A stretch of 64,000 nucleotides of DNA from Lactuca virosa (GCA_928212115.1 CAKMRJ010005745.1:99457964-99521963); one strand, 5' to 3'. Counted from the stretch's first letter, positions 1 through 11,485 are shown. Translations and numbers: made by a program. Notes: generated from the letters alone by a model not told the origin.

Positions 1-242
1 ATTCAAAACATGCAAAGTGAACACACAGAATAATCAAATCCAATATGGTCTCAGAGCTTATGAATATAAATAGAACACCTTTTATTTATCACCATATTGA
101 TTACACATTATTCACTGTATACTGATTCAACTAATCAACTTTATACTTGAATCAAAACACTAGTCATGCCATGCTCTAAGCATGCACACTATGTTTATCC
201 AAACAATAGTCATGCCATACACCAAGTATGCACACTATGTTT
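1..242 (-). mobile_element. Fragment of Ty1/copia internal region
   Basis: This stretch closely matches 1,780-2,010 and 50,540-50,770, which lie inside the two larger copia elements near their 3' ends. The element therefore reads on the minus strand. Its left part is outside the window. It ends abruptly at about 242, where gypsy reverse-transcriptase sequence begins with no LTR or target duplication between them, so the junction looks like a rearrangement or a truncation. Confidence 0.75.
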
Positions 243-288
243 GAACAAGGTAACAGTGAAGAACCGTTACCCACTCCCGAGGATATAT
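243..288 (+). pseudogene. Ty3/gypsy reverse transcriptase fragment, left of copia insertion
   Basis: Plus-strand translation gives NKVTVKNRYPLPRI, the conserved gypsy RT stretch that precedes the DDLFDQLQGA segment. That next segment starts at 7,872, on the far side of the copia element, in the continuing frame. The two pieces were one gene before the copia insertion. The 5' part of this gypsy element (5' LTR, gag, protease) is missing from the window because the copia fragment at 1-242 replaces it. Confidence 0.9.
284..288. repeat. Target-site duplication, left copy (TATAT)
   Basis: The five bases before the TGTTGG start of the copia LTR are TATAT; the five bases after its CA end (7,872-7,876) are TAGAT. 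With one mismatch they form the 5-bp duplication expected of an LTR-element insertion. The reading frame of the split RT gene agrees with TAGAT as the original, so the left copy has mutated. Confidence 0.85.
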
Positions 289-1049
289 TGTTGGGTTTTG
301 AGCATTCTAACACTCCTATGGTGTACATGCAACCCTATAAACCTTGGATCTATGTTTTCTTTATTATAAATGCAAATATTAAATATTCCAAGGTTTCATC
401 CTAACTAGCATATTATGAAGCACCTATACTACAAAGTTCTAGTTAGATGCCATACCTTTTGATGTAGCTTGATGTCTTCAAGCTTTAAGAGCTTAGCCCC
501 AATAGTGTGGAAGCCTCAAGTGGAATCACAAATAACCAAAACACCTTGGAAAACCTTTAGAGAATATGGATACTTGGCTCACACTATGAAATCGGTTATT
601 GCCCTCTTTAGTGTATCCACATAGCCACTAGCATAATTTCATGAACCCATAAGACCCTTTATATAGTGTGGAGGTTAGGGTTAAACCCTAATACCCATGA
701 CCTTTCATTTCCTAGGATCCATGGGTTTAAAGCTCCATGGACTATCCATGAAGACTTAGCCCAACCTAAATGAACGGCCCACTACAATATATATATATAA
801 GAGTCCATATTTAATTAGTTCCTTTTGATCACTTAATTAATTATAAATTAATTCTTGATCAATACTAATTAAATTAATATGATATATATATATATTAGAA
901 CTTATAATAGATTAATATAAATTCATAAATATACTACTCTCAAAAGACTATCCATATAAATTGTGCCGGTGAAGTGCCCCCAAATGGACCATGCCGGGTC
1001 GGGTCAAGTACATACCAAATATAGTATGGACTTAGACATTAATCCAACA
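289..1049 (-). repeat. copia copy 1, 3' LTR
   Basis: Starts TGTTGGGTTTTGAGC and ends ATTAATCCAACA. Near-identical relatives are at 7,089, 49,052, 57,898 and, as a 41-bp stub, 55,452. As the element is on the minus strand, this is its 3' LTR. It has AT-rich blocks with short TA runs near 790 and 885. Confidence 0.9.
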
Positions 1050-1065
1050 GTCTCCCACTTGGATA
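1050..1065 (-). other. Polypurine tract of copia copy 1
   Basis: On the minus strand the bases next to the 3' LTR read AAGTGGGAGAC, typical of the plus-strand priming tract of plant copia elements. The same tract is at 49,803 in copy 2. Confidence 0.8.
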
Positions 1066-3990
1066 AGTCTAAAACTATTATTGAGTATGACTTCAAAACC
1101 TAACTGGCATGTAGCTCTTAAAGCCGCTGTCGAACTCTGACCTTGTCAATGAGTCCATTAGATAAGGGGATCATATATTCCTCCATTCTAGATATCATAT
1201 GGACTGAGACATGGATTATAATCATTCTCTGTCCATTTGTTGTTTCCCGATTTTCGATTTATGATGACTGACTGATTGAACAAATCAAATCAGTCCTGGC
1301 TTCGCCAAGCACTCACATGTGTCATCGCTAAATCATCGAGGGGCCCACAGATATCGCTTTATCCCGAAGGTAAAAAGGATGGATAAACTTCGACTCATAT
1401 GGCTTGTTCTACTACTTGTTGAATCATACAAAAGGCACGTTATAACATCGAGTTACCAAATGCGTTTTCGTTGCAATCAATGTATAACCAACTCATAGTA
1501 ACAACTCAAATCTAGGTCTAGTTTGAAGAATATAAGATATTATCGTCTCATGATCACTCGTGATAAAATCCATGAAGTGATTCAAATGAGCGGGGTGAAT
1601 CCAATACTCAGAACTTATGAGCACTCATGAGTGTTGTAGCACCACTTTGTCCACCAACTTGGACCTCTACAAACCAACCCATGACAGTCTTGATTCATAT
1701 CTACTTCCAACATATGACCGACTGTGGATGGTTTGAATAACTTAATCATTCAGGAAGAGCGAGTTAGTTATTCTGGAAGTCAAAACATGCAAAGTGAAAC
1801 ACAAGAATAAATGAATCAAATATGGTATCAAACCCTATGAATATAAATAAAACACTTATTTATCACCATACTGATTACTCATTATTCATTGTGTTCGGTT
1901 TATCAACTTTTACTTGAATTAAAAACACTAGTTGTCCCATGCTCCAAGCATGTACACTATGTTTTTCCTAAACAAAGCTTTGCCATACACCAAGTATGCA
2001 CTCTATTTGTCTATGATCCTTACTTTGTGAATAAACCAATTGAACATAATTTCAATGATTCTAATTTCACACTCCCAAATCCTTATCGAAAAATGTGCGA
2101 GAATTTCAAATTCCTATCATTTATCGAAATCTGTTTAGATTTAAACTTATATGCACTGACCCTCCTGTAATGAATATGTACAAAGTCACAAAGACTGTCA
2201 ACAGTCATTATAAGGTATTCCAATGGAGATCAACTCCATGGAAACTAAGTCTCATATTCAAAGTACATTGCTTTGGACATGCTTCTTGCATTAAGTTTTC
2301 TAATCTTACACAGATAACTTCCACCTATGGAGACAACTCCATATTCTCCTTTGACTATCACTTCTGAATAAGAGATGCCTCTTTTCAGAATATGTCAATA
2401 TGGTCTTCTCAAAATTAGCACTATACTTCCAACTGTCCATGAGCAACCAATCTTTGGTAAACCTCAGATTGTCCTCAACAATTGCTTAATCATTTTAGTC
2501 ATATCCAATTCTAGACCTTTTCTCTTCTTAATGCCTCTGGGCATTTGGAAAAATTTAGAAATGACAAATATTATAGCACATGCAATCGATCCTATACCCA
2601 AAGCAAATGGTACACGATGCATGATGTCTCACATAAAGACATGATTCTAGACCAGTCTTTGCTACAAATTTTTATTTGCCATGTTTCAAAAATTTGACTA
2701 GAGAGAGGGATGGTAATAAAGAATTAGAATCGAATCGAACGCCAATATCTAGAATTTCCTTAAGTTGAACCAATCCAACATGAAATTCATATATATATAT
2801 TCTTGACTAAGATGATTAAGGTCTCAATCTAAGCCTTTAGAACTGAAATGAAGTATATCCTCTCCCTTAATTATAGCAAAACAACTTTTTCAATCCCTGC
2901 AGCTCCCGAATTGAAACTTTTGTTTTCTATAATTAACATTGCTAACTTGCAACACTAACAATAATTATCATGCTCCCACTAACATGAATTATTAGCATAA
3001 CACTTATGCTCCCACTAGCTTGACATGTACTCAGAAATCAGCTGGACTTCTAGAAATCAATACTTTATTGACTTTCTTACCAAAGTTCAGATTTCTGATA
3101 AGAGATGCTTTGATAAAACTTTATCAAAATCATACACCTTTCCTTAGATAGCAAGCATGTGTGTCTAAAACAATTTCAGAACTATGAAAAGGGATGCGTC
3201 GTAATCATAGTCTTAATTGTTTAGACCTTTTGCCATCTGCTTCAAATCTACTTGGTGGAAGTGTTTCCTCACCATCATTTTCATGAATCGGAGAGAAACT
3301 TATGACCCTTAGATTTTATGGTGTATGTGTTTCTTATCCATGTGAATCGTCAAAACCATAGTCACAAGACAAGGATAATGACAAATCCAAACTCATATGG
3401 ACTGAACTTATGCAATCTTAACTTCTTGATCACGGCAGTACAGGGCCTGCCATTGCTTCCAAGTTGTTATGCAACCAATTGAGAACTTTCAGAACTCCTA
3501 TGCAAAGCCAACTTAACTGGAATGGGCACAAAATATGTCAACACGATAGGTTATAAACCTCAATTCGTGTGCTAGTGAAGAACCTCAGGTTTTATTCTTG
3601 ATTAGTTCTTGAAATTCTTTTTAGGATCTTTAAGACTCCCACTATCCTCTTGACATATAAGACTATCTTGCCAAATATTCAAGAGATAGTGCGGATTCTT
3701 TATCAAGACAAAAACTTCACCACAATTGGCCTTAGTTGGTCTTTTTTATCCAAAACATCACAACTTACCAATTTCAAATGTACAAGAGTAGGACACTTTT
3801 ACTCTTACATTTGACAAGTGTTTTAAACCTTTCTTTAAGATATGTCACTCAAGTTACAATCTTGGAGTATGACTCCAAGAATTGTTTTGGAACGAAGTAT
3901 GACTCATCTTCCTAATCTAACCATTTCAACCAATTCATGACCTCTTCTTCGTCATAAGAATGCACTAAGATGACCTTTAGAGGACTAATT
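1066..3990 (-). pseudogene. Decayed pol (RT/RNase H region) of copia copy 1
   Basis: By position, between the integrase remnant and the 3' LTR, this should hold the reverse transcriptase and RNase H. I see no continuous frame on the minus strand; open frames on either strand are under 100 codons. The stretch aligns by eye throughout with 49,820-52,790 in copia copy 2, with many one-base gaps, so both copies are degenerate derivatives of one family rather than unrelated filler. Confidence 0.55.
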
Positions 3991-3994
3991 GTGA

Positions 3995-4330
3995 TATGAT
4001 TTCTAACTCATTAAGATGATCACCAACATGATACTAAAGTACTCTCCCATATTTTCAGATTTGAGAAACTTTTATCTTTCTGCCTAATTTGATTTTCCCC
4101 TTCGTTCTGCCATACATTGAGACTTTTCCAATGTTTCAGAATTATACTTAAACTTGTTAGTAAACCATATTTACTAAACTTTAGTAAATCAAATAGTCTT
4201 AACGAGCTTTGTGGTGGACATGACCAGTGCACAAGAATGTGTACTCGATCCCTTTAGTCCTTCACTTGACTCACACATCCATGTGAACAAGTAATTAGTC
4301 TTGATTTTCCAATGCTTGAAAGTTCTCATT
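3995..4330 (-). pseudogene. copia integrase remnant
   Basis: The minus strand shows a decayed integrase core. An MDVC segment sits near 4,280. After shifts of frame come an ENQ(I/L)..K segment near 4,080 and a GEYFS segment near 4,045, corresponding to the copia ENQLG...RSDRGGEYLS region. Several frame changes and stops interrupt it. The matching part of copy 2 is near 52,800-53,070. Confidence 0.6.
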
Positions 4331-4836
4331 CATCATACTATTCAACTTGCATGATTCCAAGTTCGGTCCAATTGAAACTTGGGTGATGAGGAACTTATCT
4401 GATTTGGTAAATTTAGACCACTACCCAAAATGAAAGAATCAAATCCATTTTCCACTATTGCTGTCAGTGGAATCATATAAGCACCAATTTTCCACAAATG
4501 TCCTTTAAGGATACTTCAACTTAAAATTACACATTTTCTTTATTTTAAAACTTTGCGGAAAAACTTATCCTTACAATCCACATGGAAAATTGTTGTTTAT
4601 TCCTTAGAACTATATCATAACTTCTTAAGCAACTGCTCAAAATTCTGATGCGATCGAAATCCACCTTCGCGATCAGAATCAACATATACTTCTTTAAGAT
4701 TCTCTCTCTTCTTTGATTCTTAAAACATCAACATGTGACCCAGTCCATCATGTAATGAGATCCAAGAATAGAACTTAATAGAGTTAGATAATGGGCTCTA
4801 CCTGATGTAGAGTCAAACTTATTGACTTTAACATCC

Positions 4837-5455
4837 TTAGGTAAATTTGGCAGCTTTGCAATCAACGCCCCTTCCTTTGGCAAAATAAACATATGGACCC
4901 TTTGGTAATGAGACTATCTCAGACTTAGCCTTTCTCTTTACCATTTGGTCAACCGGGTTGACTATGGCCAATCCCTTCCATTGGGAAGAGAATGCTTTTT
5001 CTGGATTTCCAGTGTCACCATTGTCACTGTCCATAAAGTTTTTGGGAAGTTGATCTTCTAATCAAATTTGCTTTACTATCGTTCCAAATCATTGTTGATT
5101 CAGCAGCACCAAGCAAATAGATATGATCATTAAGGTTCATGTCATAGTCTGTTTCATAGTAGTCCCAAAGGAACTCACTATGTGACTTAGAAAGTGATTG
5201 AACATCTAACTTTCTCACAAGACTTTGACACCCAACTCTCCCGGCTTGTCAATATGTGACTCATCTCTAAGATGTGATCACACATAGACCTTGCTTGCCA
5301 TTAGAACTTGAGTGACCTTGAACTTGTGGGTTAGGAGAATAATTGGAGGAGTGGAGGAAGAGAAGTATGACTTCCATGAGCCAAACTCGGGAAGTCATAT
5401 TAATTAGGAAAGCTTGGTTTGGGAAGATCATTGTTGTCTAAACCAGACAACAACA
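4837..5455 (-). pseudogene. copia gag remnant (copy 1)
   Basis: Three adjoining minus-strand pieces together look like a copia gag. From 5,455 down, one begins SGLDNNDLPKPSFPN. The next (5,218-5,024) contains FLWDYYETDYDMNLNDHI, and the last (5,034-4,837) ends at the place where a CCHC knuckle would be expected but is not intact. Frame changes separate the pieces. The same three pieces occur at 53,639-54,260 in copy 2 with fewer defects. Confidence 0.65.
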
Positions 5456-7075
5456 ATGGGATAAATTCACGTAAAGTTGATTTAAGTCTTAAATAACACC
5501 CAATATGATATATTAAGGCTAGGACCCAACAAACTATTTTTAACTTGGAAGAGGGAGCCGTAATCCAAGCTATAAAATATTTGAAGGTAGGTGAATGACG
5601 ATTCACCAATTTCCACCAAGATAAACGAAATGTATTATTAGGTTTTAATTGGTTTTGAAACTCCTAGATTCTTTTGAGATTCATTGAACTTTTCAATTTC
5701 ATGTTTCAATCTCGAGTGTGCCCTTCAGATTTTGTGACTACGATGCCGAGGATCACAAAACAAGGTGTGTAGTAACCATGCAAATATACTTGGTACCCTT
5801 AATATTTACTCCTCAATCGATGTGCCGGTTAACCACACACGCTCCAACGATACTATAATAAACATTAAGTTACCCTTTGCCTACCTTGTTAAGTCCATTA
5901 GTGTGCCGGTAACCACCACGCCTCCACTAACAGCTTAAACAAAGTGCAAACTGTAATTTCATGGATTAGCACCTTATTCACATTTCCTAAGTAACTAATA
6001 TTGGGAATTTATAAGTGTTTAGTTACTTAGTATTTTTCATTATACTTTAATGAAGGGAGAATATAGTCATTGTCTACCTGTTCGGCTAACGACCCTCCAT
6101 TGTCAAGGAAGCGGTGAGTGAGAGTGACACACCTATTAAACTGCCATTTTATAGGCAGAACCTTATACCCCCCTTATAGACCGGCTTTTGAAGAGGTCTA
6201 CTAATGGTAAGACGACTTGCTTTATACATATAATATATTAAACTTTTAATATTATAATAGTATAAGGGTGTTTTTAGACATTTAAAATACTTGGTGGTTT
6301 AATCTATTCTTAAACTAGACTTTTAATTTAATTAAACTCAAACCATATTTATGGATTAATAATACTCTTTTAATTAAACGCTTTAATTAACTATTAATAA
6401 AGTCCATAAGAGTTAATTTGAACTATTCAACAAAACATCCAAATTCCAATTATTAAACTCAAAATTAAAACCATTTTAATTAATTGTTTAAGTTATGAAC
6501 CCAAGAGTTTTAGAATTATTCTTTTCATTCAAAAAAACTTTTCTCAAATTCCAAAACTTGAGGGCAAGTTTTGTAATTCTTGAAAAACCTTTGGATTCCA
6601 TAACTTATGGAATTAGGTGTTTGTAATAAAAACTTTCCATGTTCCAAACTAAGAACAAGTTATGGAATTCTTTAAAACATTAACACCAAATTTTGTCACT
6701 CCATAAAAACTTTGAATCAAAATTTTTTTTTTTTTTTTAAAAAAACTTTCATATCCATAACTTATGGAAGTTTCAAAAACCTTAAGATCACAACTTTAAA
6801 AAAACTTTTGAGCTCCAAATTTTATGACAAAAATATGTAACTCCTTAAAACATTTAGATCAAAACTTTTAAAACTAATAAAATCATCATATCATTTTATC
6901 TTTTACTAAATTTGACCTAATTCAACTCATATAACAAATGATTCAAATTTTACAAATAATTCGTTTTCACCAAAACAAGTAATTATCTTAAAATTTGACA
7001 AACGTCATGTTTTTTTTTCCTTTTTTTTCCAACTTGAAAATAAACATTTGCATCAATATAACAGAAAACAACCTG
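5456..7075 (-). other. copia copy 1 5' leader and AT-rich untranslated region
   Basis: No coding sequence is seen. It contains two partial repeats of a phrase with GTGCCGGT..AACCAC..CGCTCCA (5,820-5,930), long A/T runs (6,720-6,740, 7,010-7,030) and many near-repeats of CATAACTTATGGAA. Copy 2 has the same region at 54,261-55,438, with a deletion where 6,120-6,570 lies here. Confidence 0.6.
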
Positions 7076-7087
7076 GCTCTGATACCA
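7076..7087 (-). other. Primer-binding site of copia copy 1
   Basis: The plus strand reads GCTCTGATACCA, one base from the LTR; the minus strand gives TGGTATCAGAGC, complementary to the 3' end of plant initiator tRNA(Met). It sets the orientation of the element. Confidence 0.92.
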
Positions 7088-7088
7088 C

Positions 7089-7871
7089 TGTTGGGTTTTG
7101 AGCATTCTAACACTCCTATGGTGTACATGCAACCCTATAAACCTTGGATCTATGTTTTCTCTATTAACATGCAAATATTAAATATTCCAAGGTTTCATCC
7201 TAACAGCATATTATGAAGCACCTATACTACAAGTTCTAGTTAGATGACATACCTTTGATGTAGCTTGATGTCTTCAAGCTTTAAGAGCTTAGCCCCGATA
7301 GTAGTGGAAGCCTCAAGTGGAATCACAAATCACCAAAACACCTTGGAAAACCTTTAGAGAATATGGATACTTGGCTCACACTATGAAATCGGTTATTGCC
7401 CTCTTTAGTGTATCCACACTAGCCACTAGCATAATTTCATGAACCATAAGACCCTTTATATAGTGTGGAGGATTAGGGTTAAACCCTAATACCCATGACC
7501 TTTCATTCCTAGGATCCATGGGTTAAAAGCCATGGACTATCCATGAAGACTTAGCCCAACCTAAATGAACTTGGCCCACTACACATATATATATATATAT
7601 ATATCTAAGAGTCCATATTTAATTAGTTCCTTTTGATCACTTAATTAATTATAAATTAATTCTTGATCAATACTAATTAAATAATATGATTATATATAAA
7701 TATATTAGAACTTATAATATATTAATATAAATCAAAATATATTCTCAAAAGACTCTCCCATAACTATCATATAAATGTGCGGTGTGAAGTGAAGTGGCAC
7801 CCAAATGGATCATGCTGGGTCGGGTCAAGTACATACCAAATATAGTTATGGACTTAGACATTAATCCAACA
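7089..7871 (-). repeat. copia copy 1, 5' LTR
   Basis: Direct repeat of 289-1,049 with small indels. It starts TGTTGG next to the primer-binding site and ends CCAACA, then TAGAT of the target duplication. It includes a (TA) run at about 7,582-7,602. Confidence 0.92.
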
Positions 7872-8955
7872 TAGATGACTTGTTCGACCAGCTTCAGGGA
7901 GCATCTTGGTTTTCCAAGATAGACTTGCGGTCAGGCTACCATCAGATGAGGGTCATGGATGAGGATATACAGAGACTGCTTTCCGAACTTGCTATGGCCA
8001 CTACGAGTTCGTGGTGATGCCCTTCGGGCTCACCAATGCTCCTGCCGCATTCAGGACCTCATGAACCGCGTGTGCAGACCGATGCTGGATCGGTGTGATA
8101 GTTTTCATTGATGACATCTTGTTTACTCCAAGATGCAGGAGCAACATGAGGAGCATCTGCGAGAGGTTTTGGATTCCCTGAAGGAGGGAAAACTTGTATG
8201 CCAAGTCTCCAAGTGCGAGTTCTGGTTACGCGAGGTGCAGTTTCTTGGGCACCTTGTCAACCAGAACGGGATATTGGTTGACTCGGCCAAAGTGGAGGCC
8301 GTGATGAGATGGGAGGTTCCGAAGTCTCCATCTGAGATTTGGAGTTTCCTCGGATTGACGGGCTATTACTGGAGATTCATTTAGGACTTCTCCAAGATAA
8401 GCGTACCTTTGACCCGACTGACGAAGAAATCTGTTGTCTTTCGCTGGGGGCCTGAGCAGCAGGCGGCATTCGAGACACTGAGACAGATACTATTTGGGTG
8501 CAGTTTTAATGCAGAGATGGCATGTCATCGCCTACGCCTCGAGGCAGCTGAAGCCTCACGAGGCGAACTACCCGACGCATGATTTGGAGTTGGGGGCGGT
8601 CGTCTTCTCCCTCAAGATTTGGCGACACTACCTCTATGGGGTCCGATGTACCATCTACACGGACAACAAGAGTTTGAGGTACCTCATGGATCAGCCGAAT
8701 ATGAACATGACGCAGCGTCGGTGGTTAGACATGGTGAAGGATTATGATTGTGAGATCCTTTACCACCCGGGGAAAGCCAATGTCATAGCCAATGCGCTTA
8801 GCCACAAGGCAGCGCTGATCAGAGACATCTGCATGAGGATGACCGTGGTGACTCCGTTGTTGGAGCGGATTCGAGAGGCCCAACAGGAGGCCATGAAGGA
8901 GGAACATCGTAAGAGTGAGCGTATTGTGGGCCAGGTTTCCTCCTTCGATTACTAG
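7872..8955 (+). pseudogene. Ty3/gypsy reverse transcriptase and RNase H, broken
   Basis: The frame resumes here after the copia insertion: DDLFDQLQGASWFSKIDLRSG, then an RT core with VVMPFGLTNAPA and FIDDIL (about 8,010-8,130), and a C-terminal part to RFI at 8,381. RNase H follows, with YASRQLKPHEANYPTHDLELG and YTDNKSL (8,530-8,690). Breaks: at least three one-base losses between 7,960 and 8,135, a TAG at 8,382-8,384, and loss of frame at about 8,490 so the start of RNase H is damaged. The active-site aspartates can still be read, but no polyprotein could be made. Confidence 0.9.
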
Positions 8956-8967
8956 AGCCGAGGGTTA

Positions 8968-10310
8968 TTGACACTACATCATAGGGTATGGGTTCCCTAT
9001 CATGGGGGTGTGCACCAGGTTCTAATGGAGGAGGCGCATAAATCCCGATTCTCGATTCATCCCGGGGCGACGAAGATGTACAGAGATCTTCGACCCGATT
9101 ACTGGTGGCCCTGCATGAAACGGTACGTTGCCTGGTACGTAGAGCGGTGCTTGACCTGCAGGAAGGTCAAGGCCGAGCACCAGAGGCCACACGGCAATAT
9201 GCAGCCGCTAGACATTTCCATGTGGAAATGGGAAGATATTACTATGGATTTCATCACTAAGCTTCCCAGGACTGCACGGGGAGTGGATTCGATTTGGGTC
9301 ATCGTGGATCGGTTAACCAAGAGTGCCCACTTCATACCGATCTAGGAGAGCATCTCAGCCGAGAAGTTGACCGATATCTACATCCGAGAGGTAGTAGCTC
9401 GGCACGGAGTGCCAGTTTTGGTGATTTCGGACCGAGACGTGCGGTTTACTTCCAGATTCTGGAAGAAGTTTCACGACGAGTTGGGTACTCGTCTGCACTT
9501 CATCACTTCTTTCCACCCACAGACGGATGGTCAGAGTGAGCGGACCATCCAGACTCTGGAGGATATGCTGCGGTCGTGTGTTTTAGACTTCGGAGGTAGT
9601 TGGGATTCCTTTGGCTGAGTTTTCCTATAACAACAGCTATCATGCGAGTATTGACCGTCCTCCCTTTGAGATGTTGTATGGGAGGAAGTGCAGGACCCCG
9701 ATATGTTGGGGTAAAGTCGGAAAGAGGGTCATGGGGAGCACCGAAGTGGTGCTCAAGAGGACAGAGAGGATTCAACAGGTTAGGAGTAGGCTTCAGACTG
9801 CTCAGAGTCGGCAGCAAAGAAAAGTATGCCGACAAGCGTCGTTCGGACTTGGAGTTCCAGGTCGGGGATATGGTCCTCCTGAAGGTGTCGCCTTGGAAAG
9901 GCGTTATTTGATTCAGGAAGCGGGGCAAGTTGGGCCCCATGTATATTGGACCTTTCAGGGTTATCGCCCGGGTGGGCAAGGTGGCGTATAGGCTGGACCT
10001 GCCAGCCAAACTCAGTCAGATTCATAGTACTTTTCACGTCTCCCAGTTACGGAAGTGTCTGGTGGACGACTCGGTAGTGGTGCCTTTGGAGGATATTCAG
10101 GTGGATGACAGCCTGAATTACATCGAGCGACCAGTAGCTATCCTCGACAGGAAGTCGAAGGATCTGAGGAACAAGAGGTTTGAACTGGTAAAGGTGCAAT
10201 GGCAGCACCGCAAGGGCTCAGAATGGACTTGGGAGCTGGAGGACGAGATGAGGGAGCACTACCCCGAGCTTTTTCAGGACTCAGCAGCAGACTTCGAGGA
10301 CGAAGTCTAA
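8968..10310 (+). pseudogene. Ty3/gypsy integrase with chromodomain-like tail, broken
   Basis: The zinc-binding N-terminus (HPGATKMYRDL, CLTCRKVK) is at about 9,055-9,165. The catalytic core has MDFITKLP (9,244), SDRDVRFTSRFW (9,425) and HPQTDGQSERTIQTLEDML (9,510). The C-terminus has a GPF-type motif (MYIGPFRVIARVG, 9,935) and a chromodomain-like end with LNYIERPVAILDRK and WTWELEDEM (10,115-10,250). Breaks are a TAG at 9,343-9,345 and frame changes near 9,600 and between 9,730 and 9,930. The last open stretch, 9,930-10,310, ends 17 bp before the LTR. Domain order RT-RNase H-IN-chromodomain fits a Tekay/Del-like chromovirus (lineage is inference). Confidence 0.9.
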
Positions 10311-10314
10311 AATA

Positions 10315-10327
10315 AGTGGGGGAGATT
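10315..10327 (+). other. Polypurine tract of gypsy element G1
   Basis: AAGTGGGGGAGAT-type purine run just before the TGTAACACC start of the LTR, marking the 3' LTR boundary. Confidence 0.85.
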
Positions 10328-10386
10328 TGTAACACCTGGTTCCTGGTACGTATTTAAACTCATGTAATGTTCCAATTTACTCTGGG

Positions 10387-10483
10387 ACTCGGCGAGTTGG
10401 AGGCCCAACTCGTCGAGTAGACTCGACTTTGATCGAGGGTTTAAGTGACCTACTCGACGAGTCAGGAGACCGACTCAACGAGT
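10387..10483 (+). promoter_or_regulatory. Palindrome cluster 1 (ACTCGNCGAGT), upstream of TATA
   Basis: Copies at 10,387, 10,408, 10,452 and 10,473 (the last is ACTCAACGAGT). Arms ACTCG/CGAGT flank one variable base. The cluster lies 45-140 bp upstream of the TATA-like box, where transcription-factor sites would be expected. Confidence 0.75.
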
Positions 10484-10526
10484 AGGAGCTGTCTGGACAA
10501 AACCCTAATATTTAAGGTTTGCACCC

Positions 10527-10534
10527 TATTTAAA
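10527..10534 (+). promoter_or_regulatory. TATA-like box of G1 LTR
   Basis: TATTTAAA, preceded by AAACCCTAATATTTAAGG. The same arrangement is at about 22,085 (TATATAAA) and 41,808 (TATTTAAA) in other LTR families, each just after palindrome cluster 1. This supports it as the core promoter. Confidence 0.65.
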
Positions 10535-11089
10535 CAACTTAAATCGTCCCAAACCAGCCTCCATCGTCCCTCTCACTTCTAGAAAACCCTAACTCGAAAC
10601 CCTAACCATTATTGAGTGTTCTTGAGCTTGTGGTGCCCTCTTTGTGTGTGTTTGAAGTTGGAGAAGAAGAAGGAAGCTTGGGAGTTCAAGTAGAAGCAAG
10701 GAGATCCAGAAGTTTTACTTCATTCTCAGCTCATTCAAGGTAAAAAGCTGGAACCTTGACCATTTATCTCTTAGATTTTGATTTGGGGCTAGTTCTACCC
10801 TTTTTATGAGTATAGAGAAGCAAAAATCAGATTTTGTGGATATGCTTAGAGTTGCACTTCGGATCTGGGGCTATTGGGGGTTTTTATGGCATAAAGGTGC
10901 CAACTTTGTTGCCATAAACACCCCATGCATCTTGTAGACCTCCTTTTATGGCTTTTTGAGCCAAAGGCCCCATGCATGTACATCAAGCTTGAAGCTTTAC
11001 GTATAAAATGGACCCTAAGAGGCCAGATCTATGGTTTTGACGCGTTAAGACCCATTATAATCAACTGTATAGTTTTTGGACAAAGAGGG

Positions 11090-11485
11090 ACTCGGCGAGT
11101 GTATGAAAAGACTCAGCCTGCTAGGGGTTTGTCTTGAGTGGAGGGAACACTCAGCCTGCTAGGGGTTTGTCTTGGACCTGTAAATCATAGGACTCGGCGA
11201 GTGTATGAAAAGACTCGACGAGTCCAAGGCAATCTCCCAACTCATGAAGGGAGACTCGACGAGTTGTTCATAGAACTCGGCGAGTCATAGACTGGACACA
11301 TTCATATGATGAAGATGAACTCGACGAGTTCAAGGATGAACTCGGCGAGTCGGTTGAAGATGGTCCCGATGCTATGGTTGAAGGTGAACTCGTCGAGTTC
11401 TTGCTAGACTCGACGAGTAGATTCGGGGGTTATATCATTTTGAAAGAATAGGGACTCGACGAGTTGGTGGACCAACTCGGCGAGT
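11090..11485 (+). repeat. Palindrome cluster 2 (ACTCGNCGAGT) in LTR leader
   Basis: Eleven copies of ACTCGGCGAGT, ACTCGACGAGT or ACTCGTCGAGT between 11,090 and 11,485, mostly in pairs with 9-20 bp between members. They lie downstream of the TATA-like box and so would be transcribed. A 26-bp phrase with CAGCCTGCTAGGGGTTTG is also duplicated at 11,115 and 11,152. Confidence 0.85.

Larger units (their letters stand above)
289..7871 (-). mobile_element. Ty1/copia LTR retrotransposon (copy 1), nested in gypsy RT
   Basis: Two direct LTRs of about 0.76-0.78 kb (289-1,049 and 7,089-7,871) begin TGTTGG and end CCAACA. Next to the right LTR lies GCTCTGATACCA (7,076-7,087), the reverse complement of the usual initiator-tRNA(Met) primer-binding site, so the element reads on the minus strand. 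A purine tract (minus strand AAGTGGGAGAC) adjoins the left LTR. The roughly 6-kb interior keeps only broken gag and integrase traces; no long open frame remains. A related copy lies at 49,052-55,492. The element is non-autonomous or dead. Confidence 0.92.

Noticed and set aside
2375..2644. 89-codon plus-strand frame, also at 51,116
   Set aside because: Lies antisense to the decayed copia pol in both copies; shared because the elements are related, with no recognisable domain.
9503..10009. 168-codon minus-strand frame in gypsy integrase
   Set aside because: Antisense shadow of the plus-strand integrase, which has clear catalytic motifs.
10387..11485. CRISPR array or recombination site array
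   Set aside because: The repeats are 11-bp palindromes with irregular spacing in a plant LTR; spacers are neither uniform nor unique and no associated genes exist.
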